Assembly: GCF_035594125.1 (NCBI RefSeq) | Contig: NC_087171.1 | Span: 16,650,767-16,714,766, forward strand | Direction: 5' to 3' | Length of the DNA stretch: 64,000 nt | DNA from: Scylla paramamosain | Lineage: Eukaryota > Arthropoda > Malacostraca > Decapoda > Portunidae | Shown: positions 52,967-64,000 of the stretch, one piece after another | How the letters are laid out: each line of letters starts with the position of its first letter | Numbering within the stretch: position 1 is the first letter of the stretch | The notes under the pieces: model-generated | Told to the model about the DNA's origin: nothing | Seen by the model: the letters and a program-made list of their open reading frames with translations, nothing else | Databases searched by the model: none | Made by a program: the position numbers and the translations under genes

Positions 52967-53240
52967 CCCTCCTCCTCCTCCTCCTCCTCCTCCTCCTCCT
53001 TTCCTTCTTCTTCTTCTTCTTCTTCTTCTTCTTCTTCTTCTTCTTCTTCTTCTTCTTCTTCTTCTTCTTCTTCTTCTTCTTCTTCTTCTTCTTCTTCTTC
53101 TTCTTCTTCTTCTTCTTCTTCTTCTTCTTCTTCTTCTTCTTCTTCTTCTTCTTCTTCTTCTTCTTCTTCTTCTTCTTCTTCTTCTTCTTCTTCTTCTTCT
53201 TCTTCTTCTTCTTCTTCTTCTTCTTCTTCTTCTTCCTCCT
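52967..53240 (+). repeat. (CCT)n-(CTT)n array with ~77 pure CTT units
   Basis: CCT triplets 52967-53000 are followed by a pure CTT run 53004-53235 of about 232 bp. On the other strand this is GAA, the class of repeat known to form triplex DNA when long. All long single-amino-acid frames here are products of the repeat. Confidence 0.98.
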
Positions 53241-53337
53241 TCCAACTTTTACCGTGGAGATTACCTCTCGTCGATTTATTCGTCTCTCCATTTAACGCTT
53301 ATTGTCCTCGGCTTCGCGGGTTGTAATATCTCAGCCT

Positions 53338-53340
<3 letters not shown>

Positions 53341-53425
<85 letters not shown>
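53341..53425 (+). repeat. (AG)n microsatellite
   Basis: A perfect AG run of 85 bp, then CCACGCCACTCCACACC, a short CCACNC repeat. Confidence 0.98.
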
Positions 53426-53427
<2 letters not shown>

Positions 53428-53904
53428 ACGCCACTCCACACCATGCCACACCACGCCACGCAGAGTCCTTTTCCACGCGTGTATCATTGATTAGTGTGTT
53501 TAGCTACGAATGAAAAGGCGGATGAGGAAGGTAGGAAAAGGGAGGCTTGGGTTAAATGGCAGGGGGAGAGAGAGAGGAAAGGGGTGTGAGGGGCTTTGAA
53601 ATACTCAGTTGATGGCCGAGGGAATATAATGACGAAGCGGAGGAAGGAAGGAAGGGACGGAAGGGAGGGAGGGAAAGGGCGAAATGAGAAGACATGAGAG
53701 AGAGGGAGAGAGAGAGGACAGGAGCGGGGAAGTGAGGGGAGAAAAAAAAAGTTGGAAAGAGAGGAGACTGTAATGGCTTCGAGAACTTACGGGAAATGGG
53801 AAGGAAATTAGGCGATAGATATGAAAGAAAGAAGTTGGAAATCAAGTGGAGGTCGCGAGAAGGAAACCGGAAGGAAAGGATAGAAGTAATAAGCCCAGGT
53901 AGGT

Positions 53905-53906
<2 letters not shown>

Positions 53907-53988
<82 letters not shown>
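53907..53988 (+). repeat. (TG)n microsatellite
   Basis: A perfect TG run of 82 bp. Confidence 0.98.
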
Positions 53989-53989
<1 letters not shown>

Positions 53990-54065
53990 GGGTAAAGGGA
54001 CAGTAGGGAAGGAAATGCTAAATTAGAGGATGCAAAACATCTCTGGAATAGATGCTGTGTTGTCT

Positions 54066-54227
<162 letters not shown>

Positions 54228-54407
54228 TTAGACCTCATATAGTCTGATCTACAATTATGGGAGAGGCGTTTCATACACAACACACCCATCACTGCTACAC
54301 TCGAGGAAAACAACTGCACCCATATTAGTGAAGACCATTGCTGCTTGAACAGGAGGAGGCAATGATGTACCACTTGACCTAGCGAGCAGTGTACGTAGGG
54401 ATGACTC

Positions 54408-54410
<3 letters not shown>

Positions 54411-54461
<51 letters not shown>
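54411..54461 (+). repeat. (GT)n microsatellite
   Basis: A perfect GT run of 51 bp. Confidence 0.98.
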
Positions 54462-54462
<1 letters not shown>

Positions 54463-57091
54463 CGTACGTGACTTACATATATTATTCAAGCCAGCCCCCC
54501 ACCCCCACCACACACACACATTTGACGTCAGCAGGATTAAAGTGATGAAGTGTGTATGTATGATATATGAATTACATAGAGATTATTAACTTATTGATTA
54601 GCCTTGTATGTTTTGGCCTCATTCATTTATACATCATACATACATAAAAGATGGATTGTTGTTGATGGAATGCTATGATGAATGGCAGCAGTTATTGTGC
54701 TTTAATGCTGCTACGTGTACTGATGCTTGTTATAGTAGTAGTAGTAGTAGTAGTGATGATGAAATACTCGTAATAATGATAATAGCAATATTAATAATGG
54801 TGAGGATATTAATAATGATCGCAATTACAACAATGATCACTCTAGATAATAAAGTATCACCATTTTTTTTATCTTCATCTCTCCTTCAGTTAAATATTTA
54901 CCAGCCCATCTCTCGTTCAGCGGGACTCATTTAATTCTATAAAGTCTTCTCATCTTTATCTATTCCTTCAACCAATGATGAAGTGACACTAGTTCGAGGT
55001 TCACTTGCTGCGGTAGGGAGATTGTCTTCAATGAGTAGCACGTTATCGAGCAAGATCTCAATGACAGGCGGTAATCTCATTCCCGTGGCCTTTGGGAACT
55101 GACAGGATGATGATAATGTGGTAATTCAGTGCAGGGAGTCATGGGACGTTGCATTTCCTAGTGATTTTTTCGTGTTTTGAATAGCTATTTCCTCCACTCT
55201 CCTCCCCCACACACACGCCCTTTGGGACTCGGGGGCGATGGTACCTTCGGCATGAAACCTTTTGACGTAACTCATTGCGAGGCTGGACGGACAGGACTGC
55301 TTTAAGGCAATAGCTGGTTTGTCGATCAGTAGTGTGGGACATTTTCTTTATAACGAGAGGCAGGGTACACGCCGGTGGATGCTGCGCGGAATTCAGTTTT
55401 CAGGTAAGTACTGCCATTTGTGTTATGCCCCACTGAAGAGAAACTACCGCTGGGATGTTGGTAATCAGCAACAACCTTTATGTTTTTTCCCTCTTACGTG
55501 TGAAGGTGAATGGCCTAATGGTACAATAAAAGTGTCCTTAATTGTTACTCCCGAGAGAGCTAATAGAAAAAAAAACGTTCTATTCACGCTGGACAGGTTA
55601 GCCCTAGAGGTGTGTTGGTGCTCCACTTTTAAACCAATTCAAGTCACAGAAAGATGGAAAAACAGAATCAGGCAGACAATTCTGGAGCTTACCTGTTCTG
55701 TCTACAAAGTATTCCAATTACCTGATGTTCCTCATTGTTTCCGTCCTGTTGATCGTGTCCCTATTATGCTCAGTTTATGCATGTGTCTTCCTGTCACGTA
55801 TGTAGACGGAGGAGGCAGGAGATGACAGATAGATGATAATAAGGATAATGGTAGTAATCGTGACTCATGTATAAATTACAAATCCCTTAACAATGGGCTA
55901 AGTGCACGTCACCCGGCTCGTGTCCCCTCAGTGGTGGTGCCATCGTCTGCTTACGCGGTCTCAGCTTTATTTTAGTTTTAATTAATCGGGATATTTATAA
56001 TGCAAAACCCATATTTTTCTCATGCAGGCCTCGGATAAAAAGATTCCCACCTTGACTATTATCAATATTTTTTCATCCACAGAAACAGATGTGGTCTTGT
56101 TTTTATGAAGAACGTTGGTTTTCACTGCACACTGTGGGTTTTAAATTGTTATAGTTATGTTTATATCCCCAGTGATTCCGTATTATTTCATGTTATGTTT
56201 TTTTCCGTTTGATTTCGTGCGTAGCTCAGCGTGACCTTGTTGCTGCGACGCCATGGTCAATAAATCAATCAGTCTCGTGCACAGTTGGGCTTGTTAGGCT
56301 GACGGGCGTTTGTTAGTCATGAATCACACAGCGTGGCTTGGATTGCATGACTTGCCAATAAGCTGAGGATTATTATTCTCCTGTGTACTGTTGTAGTTTC
56401 ATCAATCTTCTTTGTTGCTTTTATCGTTATTAACTCCATTAATTTATGTACTCGAATCTTAAGTGAACACAAGATACAGTTAGTAAAAGACCATCGTTTT
56501 CTGGTTCCACAACTACAAAGCGAGTCGGAACGTACGGATGAATTTGCATGTAATACTTATATTTTTGAATCGTGAACAACAGAGAAACAACAACAGAGCG
56601 ATCTAGCGTTTATCTTTAGGAATTACAGAGATTGCATGTGATGTGAGACGTTATCGAGGCGTTTTCTTACAAGGGATCAACATTTACACAGCATTGCTCC
56701 ACCAGACAGGCACTCGTGTAGAAGGTAAATTAGGGTAACCCGCACGTCCCATCGATCCTGAGTCCCAACTGGAAAAGAGGCTCACAGGTCAAGGAGCGAG
56801 ATGAGTACCGTGGCGCAAGTACTGGTTAATTAACGTAAGTATGTCCGTCAACTTTAGCATTAGCCTCATCATTTGTGTCTATCTCGAGGGCATGTCAGAG
56901 CGAAGTTGTATTTTAACGCGTAAGCTCTTCAGGTATTTGCCATGTATACATCACCCATTCTTCCGTGCCCCGAGCAGCACGTGTGGTCTGGTGGAGGGAC
57001 ATTAGATTGTGTTGACGAGATGAGAGTAGTTGCTGTCATCTTCGTTGTAGCTTTTGTCATAATCATCATCGTTATTAGTGCTGGTAAACGC

Positions 57092-57094
<3 letters not shown>
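54462..57094. other. Longest array-poor stretch of the right half
   Basis: A small (AGT)n tract at 54733-54752 and the open frame at 55319-55825 are the only things that stand out. No exon or transposon recognised. Confidence 0.55.
55319..55825 (+). other. Unrecognised 168-codon open frame
   Basis: This is an open stretch of normal-complexity sequence on the + strand, unusual here because other long frames come from microsatellites or biased DNA. The predicted residues are Cys- and aromatic-rich. A donor-like CAG|GTAAGT lies inside at 55400-55408. No known domain, no ATG at the start and no neighbouring exon were recognised, so it may be chance. Confidence 0.2.
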
Positions 57095-57441
<347 letters not shown>

Positions 57442-57923
57442 CGCATACACACACATCTACATACACGCACATGAACACAATACCTGTTGAGCGAGCTGTC
57501 AGCCGTTGGTCTGTCCATCGAGGCAGTGTTATCCATTCGTGTACGGGTGAATGAAGTGTTGTAAGCACGGAAGGGGAAGAGCAAGGCAGAGGGGGAAAGG
57601 CAGCCCCGGGTGTTTGTGCATTGCGTGTAGTAATAGATTCAATAACTTCAATAATGACCCGTGTAGAAAGGGAGAAAAATGGAAGGGCAGCTCTCCAGAA
57701 TGTGGAATACTGATTTTGTGTTTACATATATTTTTAGATTGCGTGTGTTAAGTTTGTTTCGTTTGTTTATTTTTTCTTTCTTTCTGTATAACATGTAATA
57801 CTAATTCCATTTATTTTTGTTGTTTTGATATATATATTTTTTTTCATGGTTTTTACACAGCTGTGCGTGTGGGAAATTATATTTTGCAGTGTTTCTAGAT
57901 TGAAGCAACTCCTGTATTTAGTA

Positions 57924-57926
<3 letters not shown>

Positions 57927-58014
<88 letters not shown>

Positions 58015-58139
58015 CCTGTTCTCACGTAAAACATATATGAGCATGAGTGTGTTCTGTTGTGTTTCATTTTATGCAATTAGAATACAGGGAAGTGATTGGG
58101 AGAAAAAAATAATAGAGAAAATAATAGAGAAAAATAATA

Positions 58140-58211
<72 letters not shown>
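57927..58211. repeat. (CT)n and (AG)n inverted pair
   Basis: CT run 57927-58012 and AG run 58142-58211 with a ~130-bp AT-rich spacer. Confidence 0.98.
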
Positions 58212-58213
<2 letters not shown>

Positions 58214-58852
58214 TAGCAAAAAGAAAGAAAAAGTGAGTGGGTGGATGGATATTTTGACACCTCGAATCTTTTAATGACATTATTACATTATTTGTTTATC
58301 ATTACTGTGAGTGTTGACTGGAATCGCAGCGCTCCTCCCCCTCACTCTTTTTTTACATTATTTTATTTTCTATCTCTTTCCCTTGCTCTTTTACCTTTCT
58401 CCTTTTCTATTTCTATTTCTTCCTTTTTTTTCTCTTTGTTTCAAAACTCGTTCTGGTGGTATCTTTTTTTTTTTTAACCTTTTTTCTCTCCGTCTTTCAC
58501 TTCCTCTTTTTTTCTCACATACGTTCTTGCTCTTGCTCTATTCACTGCACTGCTCTTCTGTGTGTGTATCCTTTTCTTCCTCTTTTTCTTCCTTTTTTTT
58601 TTCAGGTCGAATGCTTCCTCGTTCTAGCAGTGACTTGTTCTTTTTGCACTATCTTTTCCCCCTCCCATTTTCAATTTGTTTTTACTCCCTCTTTCTTCGT
58701 GGTTCTCCCTTCCTGTGTTTTTTGCCTTTCGTATTTTTTGCTTTCTTCATTTCGAACATTTTGTGGTGCTGTGAAGGCTGTTTTGGCTTTTCTTTCCACT
58801 GGCGTCATTCCCAACTCACTTTTTTGAATTTTTCCTTTTGTACGTTGTTTAT

Positions 58853-58855
<3 letters not shown>

Positions 58856-58926
<71 letters not shown>

Positions 58927-58950
58927 TTTGTTTGTTTGTTTGTTTGTTTG
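58856..58950 (+). repeat. (GT)n-(GTTT)n array
   Basis: GT run to 58922 followed by seven GTTT units. Confidence 0.98.
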
Positions 58951-59074
58951 AGTTCCTATTATATTCAATGGGAACGAGGCAGTTTAGTCGTGGCCACAAC
59001 ACCCATGAAACACGGCTGACTTACCAACATAAGTACATAATGATCGCGGTAAAGAATACATACATAAAATTACA

Positions 59075-59076
<2 letters not shown>

Positions 59077-59166
<90 letters not shown>
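59077..59166 (+). repeat. (GA)n microsatellite
   Basis: A perfect GA run of 90 bp. Confidence 0.98.
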
Positions 59167-59169
<3 letters not shown>

Positions 59170-59479
59170 AATTTTCTTTACTACAGGTTATCAAGGCATG
59201 AAATATTTCAGATCATTCATCGTCCAAATATTACATCGGTAACTCTCAAGGATAAGTCGTAAATAATATGTGATAGTAATACTGGAAACTGGTGAGACGG
59301 ACAAAACAGACCGTAAAATACATGGAATAGACAAAGGAAGATATATAGAAAAGGAAATATTTTAGAGCACTCCAAATACTGACAGAAAAGGACTGAAACT
59401 TCTCAATATCTGGGTCAGGAATATTCGCTAAAATTGCTCCAAAAGTGCATCAAAGAAACGTTACAGCAAATTAGATTCC

Positions 59480-60050
59480 CTAGCGTTGCACCTTATTGGA
59501 ACAGAGAAAAATAAATAATGTTAAAGGAGAAAAACCAAAATTATTAACAAAGAAATGTAAGAAGTGAAACGAAATCAGGAAGGAGATGAAAGAAAAAAAG
59601 AAGGAAGAAATTAAAATGGTAATATAATCAATCCCGCGAACACAAAATAGTTTTAAAGGTTTCAAGGAAGTTAATGCAATAAAAGAGAGTCGCTATGTAA
59701 AGAAGAAAAGTGAAGGAAAAAAAGGGAAGGATGAACGAAGCCATGATTAAAGGATAATTATGTTTGTTAAAAGGAGAGAAGACTTTGTAAAGAAAACACC
59801 TACAGAAAGTTAGTAAAATAAAAGTTGCACAATGAAAAAAAATTCGTAGAAAGAACATTACTGCGTAAAGGAAACACTAAGGAAGGGACGCTCCGTAAAA
59901 GAAACACTGAAAAAGAAAAAAATTTCAAAGGAAATAAAAAAAAATAGGAAAAAGTTCATAAAACAACAGAGGAATTGTTAAAAAAAAATTCTAACAGATA
60001 ATTTCTTAAAAAAAAAAAGAAGAAACGTTAACAGAGTTCGCAAAAAAAAA
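59480..60050 (+). repeat. A-rich degenerate tandem repeat (~30 bp period)
   Basis: Words such as GTAAAGGAAACACTAAGGAA, CCGTAAAAGAAACACTGAAA and TTGTAAAGAAAACACC recur at 59780-59910 and fade on both sides. Short A-runs fill the rest. Period and borders are estimates. Confidence 0.45.
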
Positions 60051-60081
60051 AAAAGACTAATAAATAATAGCATTTCGTGAA

Positions 60082-60083
<2 letters not shown>

Positions 60084-60141
<58 letters not shown>
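60084..60141 (+). repeat. (CA)n microsatellite
   Basis: A perfect CA run of 58 bp. Confidence 0.98.
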
Positions 60142-60145
<4 letters not shown>

Positions 60146-60482
60146 GAAACGGAGAACAAGTTGGAAAACAGAAATCCCAGGTGAAATCTTGTGAAAGAAG
60201 CTTGCCGTTCGCCGTACTCACGTTCCAGTTGTAAAAATAGAAAGTGAAGAGGGTTGAAGAAAGGAAAAAAAGAAAAAAAGGGGAGTTGTGAAGGAGTCTC
60301 GTCCCGGCTGAATGTCATTAGCAGCGATGATGACATGATGGATAGAGGAAAATTAGGCAGCGAGATCAGGACAAGAGGCCGAGACAAGTGGTGTTGTGAG
60401 CCCTTCAGCTAAGTGAGACGAGTGAGTGTTGGACGAGGAACTGGCCTGCTCTTTTTCGCTCTCCCCGCTTTTTTTCCCCCTT

Positions 60483-60491
<9 letters not shown>

Positions 60492-60573
<82 letters not shown>

Positions 60574-60649
60574 CTTTGATTTTCTACTTTTACTTTTCTT
60601 ATTTCTTTTTTTGGGGTTTTATTTTAGTTTCGCTTTCATAACTTCTAGC

Positions 60650-60718
<69 letters not shown>
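60492..60718. repeat. (CT)n and (GA)n inverted pair
   Basis: CT run 60492-60571 and GA run 60652-60718 with an 80-bp spacer. Confidence 0.98.
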
Positions 60719-60720
<2 letters not shown>

Positions 60721-60829
60721 CATTACTTCAAAAAAATTTATGATGGAAAGGATTTGCTTTGTTTGCCTTGTTACAGTCAGATTTTAAGTGAAATAAGTTA
60801 CTTTTAGAGCGTAGAGTTATTTGTAATGA

Positions 60830-61035
<206 letters not shown>

Positions 61036-61278
61036 GTTATTATCTCAGTAGTAGTTGTTGTTGTATTAAAGACAAAAAGAGTTTCAGTGGTCCTGATAGT
61101 AATATGGATGCTAGCATTGGTATTAATGGCATCAGCAATACAAAAAATATAAGATGTATGAAAAAAAAACGAAAAGATAAAAGCATTGGAGGAGCAGGAC
61201 ACGCGAGAAAAAATATGGAATTGAAGGAGGGAAAAAGCGAGGAAGAAGAATAGGATGTGAGGGAAATGAAAGACGATT

Positions 61279-61462
61279 GAGGAGGAGGAGGAGGAGGAGG
61301 AGGAGGAGGAGGTAAAAAGAAAGAGAAGTGGCTGAAGAATAAGAAGCATAAGAAGAAAGAGAGGAGGAGGAGGAGGAGGAGGAGGAGGAGGAAAAAAGAA
61401 TGGGCTGAAAAATGAGAAGCATAAGAAGAAAGAGGAGGAGGAGGTGGAGGAGGAGGAGGTAG
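61279..61462 (+). repeat. Clustered (GGA)n arrays
   Basis: GGA runs at 61279-61312, 61361-61391 and ~61433-61460. They are separated by near-copies of a purine-rich segment with GAAAAATGAGAAGCATAAGA (61406) or GAAGAATAAGAAGCATAAGA (61333), so a ~73-bp unit containing the triplet run is itself duplicated. Confidence 0.85.
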
Positions 61463-61547
61463 TAGTGGTGGTGAATAATAGGAAGTATAAGAAAAAGAAA
61501 AGAAGATAAGTAAAAAGAAAAAGATGAATAGAAATATGAATAATAAG

Positions 61548-61550
<3 letters not shown>

Positions 61551-61636
<86 letters not shown>
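61551..61636 (+). repeat. (GA)n microsatellite
   Basis: A perfect GA run of 86 bp. Confidence 0.98.
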
Positions 61637-61638
<2 letters not shown>

Positions 61639-61781
61639 AAATTTTTATCACTTACCATTGTTGTTTGCACCCGTTCACACAAAAGCATTATCCTTCAAAT
61701 AGCTAATGCCTTTTGTATTTTATAACTGGTGACGGGAGTATAAAAAGCATAATTTTCTGTTTGTTTGTCGGCTTTTGCTTG

Positions 61782-61783
<2 letters not shown>

Positions 61784-61874
<91 letters not shown>
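61784..61874 (+). repeat. (CT)n microsatellite
   Basis: A perfect CT run of 91 bp; complementary to the GA run ending 148 bp upstream. Confidence 0.98.
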
Positions 61875-61877
<3 letters not shown>

Positions 61878-62042
61878 CAGTACGTAATATAATCTATAAA
61901 ATTGACCGTATAAAAAGATCCACTAACTTTAGCAAAATTTTCAAGGTTGCGAGTTAATTATTTTTCGGAAACTAATTGCAATTATGAGTATGTGTACTGG
62001 ATGTCTTATTTTTCTTTGTATTTATTTATATTTTTTATAGTG

Positions 62043-62284
<242 letters not shown>

Positions 62285-62360
62285 CCCACTCCTTTCGCTT
62301 GAATATTTAATTAATACGGAAACTTAGTCCTCGAACTGTCTTATAAATTACACTTAATGC

Positions 62361-62395
62361 TTGCCTGCCTGCCTGCCTGTCTATCTGCCTGCCTG

Positions 62396-62458
<63 letters not shown>
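62361..62458 (+). repeat. (CCTG)n-(TG)n array
   Basis: CCTG tetranucleotides with one TCTAT interruption (62361-62399), then TG run to 62458. Confidence 0.97.
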
Positions 62459-62460
<2 letters not shown>

Positions 62461-62707
62461 GGGAGTTGGAAGCATACATAATTGGCTGTGGGGCATATGT
62501 GACGTGCATTATCATCTTAAGCTGTCTTGAGCGAGAAATGACGGCTGAAGTTAGGTCGCGGAAGGTGATGATGTTCTGGCCACCTCGAGAGGGAGAGGGA
62601 GAGGAGGAAGGCGAGGAGGGCCAGGTGTGTGGGAAGGGAAGGACAGTTATGAGGGGAAGTGGTAGGAAAAATAAAAACTTTGACTGGGATATTGCCCGGT
62701 CGATAAA

Positions 62708-62709
<2 letters not shown>

Positions 62710-62788
<79 letters not shown>
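62710..62788 (+). repeat. (AG)n microsatellite
   Basis: A perfect AG run of 79 bp. Confidence 0.98.
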
Positions 62789-62790
<2 letters not shown>

Positions 62791-63192
62791 TAAAGCTTTT
62801 GTATCGTTGTGATGGAGTTTGGAATTTGATTTCAGGCTATAGGAAAAAAAAAAAAGGTGGGATGGATAGCAACTGAAATTGAGCGTGAGGCCTAAAAAGA
62901 AAAGCATTGCTGGGGGAAGGTTTAATAGACGTTAAAAGAAAAAGATAGATACGTAAAGAAGATCCACAGAGGAAGCTGTCTTTCATTCATATGAAAATAG
63001 ACAAGTTCAAATGAATACTAACGTTAAGAGATTGTTTTTTCTTTTAAAACTATCAGTCTTCCCACCCATGTCCGTCCACACCTATTACTTACGAACATAC
63101 ATACATACGTATATACATGGTGATACTGCTAACCAGGAAAATAATTGTACCTCTAGTAACTGATGTACACTACACATTTTTATGAGACACCG

Positions 63193-63295
<103 letters not shown>

Positions 63296-63483
63296 GATTA
63301 ATTTTGACACTTCAGGAACTAAATTTTCTACTCTTCTCCTTTGGGGAGTGACACCTGAGCAGTATATTCTTTCCCTTACCCTTTGAACTCGTTAGGGTGG
63401 TCATTGGGTAGACTCACACTCCTCCCTAGCTGACAAACAAAACACCTAGTTCACCAGTCAAAAAAAAAAAAAAAAAAAAAAAA

Positions 63484-64000
63484 CGTACAAAAATCCGTAG
63501 TTTTAGCGATATATAAACAAAAATTTCAAAGAATCGATTTAAAAACTTCATAAGAGACGATATTACATTAGTGGGTAGCGACGATGAGAGGGGCAGAGTG
63601 TTTCGAGCCGAGCAGAGGCGAATAAAGAGAGATGGTGGTGCGTGTAGTCGCCCTGAGCGAGGCACTGCGGGAGGCTGAGTGGTTGGCGTGTTTAGCCTCT
63701 GAATATTTCCTACAAGGTTCTCGGTTAAGTGGTGGTGGCGGTGGCCGAGGCTCACCTTGCTGCCTGACGGTCTTAGGCGGTGACACAAGGGAAATTTGCC
63801 TTCATTACGTAGATGTATCGGATTACCGGGTGTAAAGGATTGTCTTCGCTTGTGAGGGAAGGCATCGAGGGAGAGAACAGGGTAAAAGAAAGTGACTAAG
63901 TAAAAACAATGAATAAAGAGTATAATAGCAAGTAAAGACGGTAATATTAAGTAAAGAATAACACTGCTGGTCGACTGAAAAAGAATGTAATTGCAAATAA
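63484..64000. other. Right-end non-coding stretch
   Basis: GGAGGCTGAGTGGTTGGCG at 63670-63688 is faintly tRNA-like and is followed by GTGGCGGTGGCCGAGG (63733), but no B box fits. AT-rich sequence with GTAAAG words runs to the end. Confidence 0.4.

Noticed and set aside
52844..53339. Poly-Ser, poly-Phe, poly-Leu, poly-Arg and poly-Lys frames
   Set aside because: All frames of the same (CTT)n array are open because the triplet contains no stop; there is no flanking gene structure.
63460..63483. 24-bp A-run as a retrotransposon poly(A) tail
   Set aside because: No upstream SINE or LINE body and no target duplication; A-runs of this size are common in the window.
63640..63760. tRNA-Leu/Ser-like words suggesting a tRNA gene or SINE
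   Set aside because: An A-box-like word exists but no B box at the right distance, and no cloverleaf can be formed.

Overview
This window looks like non-coding DNA of a eukaryote, most probably an arthropod and, by its texture, a decapod crustacean (crab, shrimp or crayfish type). Three things point that way: extreme microsatellite density ((GA)n/(CT)n, (AC)n/(GT)n and many triplet arrays, roughly a tenth of the window when the listed tracts are added up), AT-rich non-coding sequence between them, and one clear animal exon flanked by GT-AG splice signals. The species cannot be named from the sequence. There are no bacterial-style operons, rRNA genes or CRISPR arrays.

The only gene part I can support is one exon on the + strand, 17747-17878. 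It encodes 44 residues from the N-terminal L27 domain of the Discs large scaffold (Dlg/SAP97; dlg1 in arthropods). It has a branch-point-like site, a pyrimidine tract, an AG acceptor and a GTGAGT donor. No neighbouring exon of dlg1 was found, so most or all of the window is probably intron of a very long dlg1 gene, or intron plus 5' flank. The exon is phase 1 on both sides and can be skipped without a frameshift.

The rest is repeats. Transposon relics: a frameshifted CR1/Jockey-like LINE reverse-transcriptase fragment (47446-48330, +) with an internal 119-bp tandem duplication and a mutated catalytic FADD box; LINE 3' ends on the minus strand at 6968-7205 and 49058-49245; a tandemly doubled LINE-like tail at 34572-34935 (+); a piggyBac-like MITE bounded by TTAA at 22890-23098; and possible tRNA-derived SINE relics near 7276 and 50376.

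Degenerate tandem repeats not made of simple motifs occur at 2346-2805, 15690-15951, 20765-21045, 26301-26536, 28201-28440, 30836-31080, 31370-31600, 34572-34935, 39113-39544 and 49264-50260. Dispersed repeat pairs lie at 317-407/1265-1362 and 13374-13560/50603-50790. At 32845-33864 a ~58-bp core sits between (CT)n tracts and recurs inverted, so the microsatellite and the core appear to travel together. Layout: 1-9700 is AT-rich with a few dinucleotide arrays and the first LINE tail; 9700-19600 carries many arrays and the dlg1 exon; 19600-31000 is quieter, with the MITE, minisatellites and a 1.2-kb pyrimidine-rich stretch; 31000-48000 is dense in arrays, ending in the RT fragment; 48500-50800 holds a LINE tail, a long cryptic satellite and SINE-like repeats; 50900-63300 is again dense, including a pure (CTT)n run of about 230 bp.
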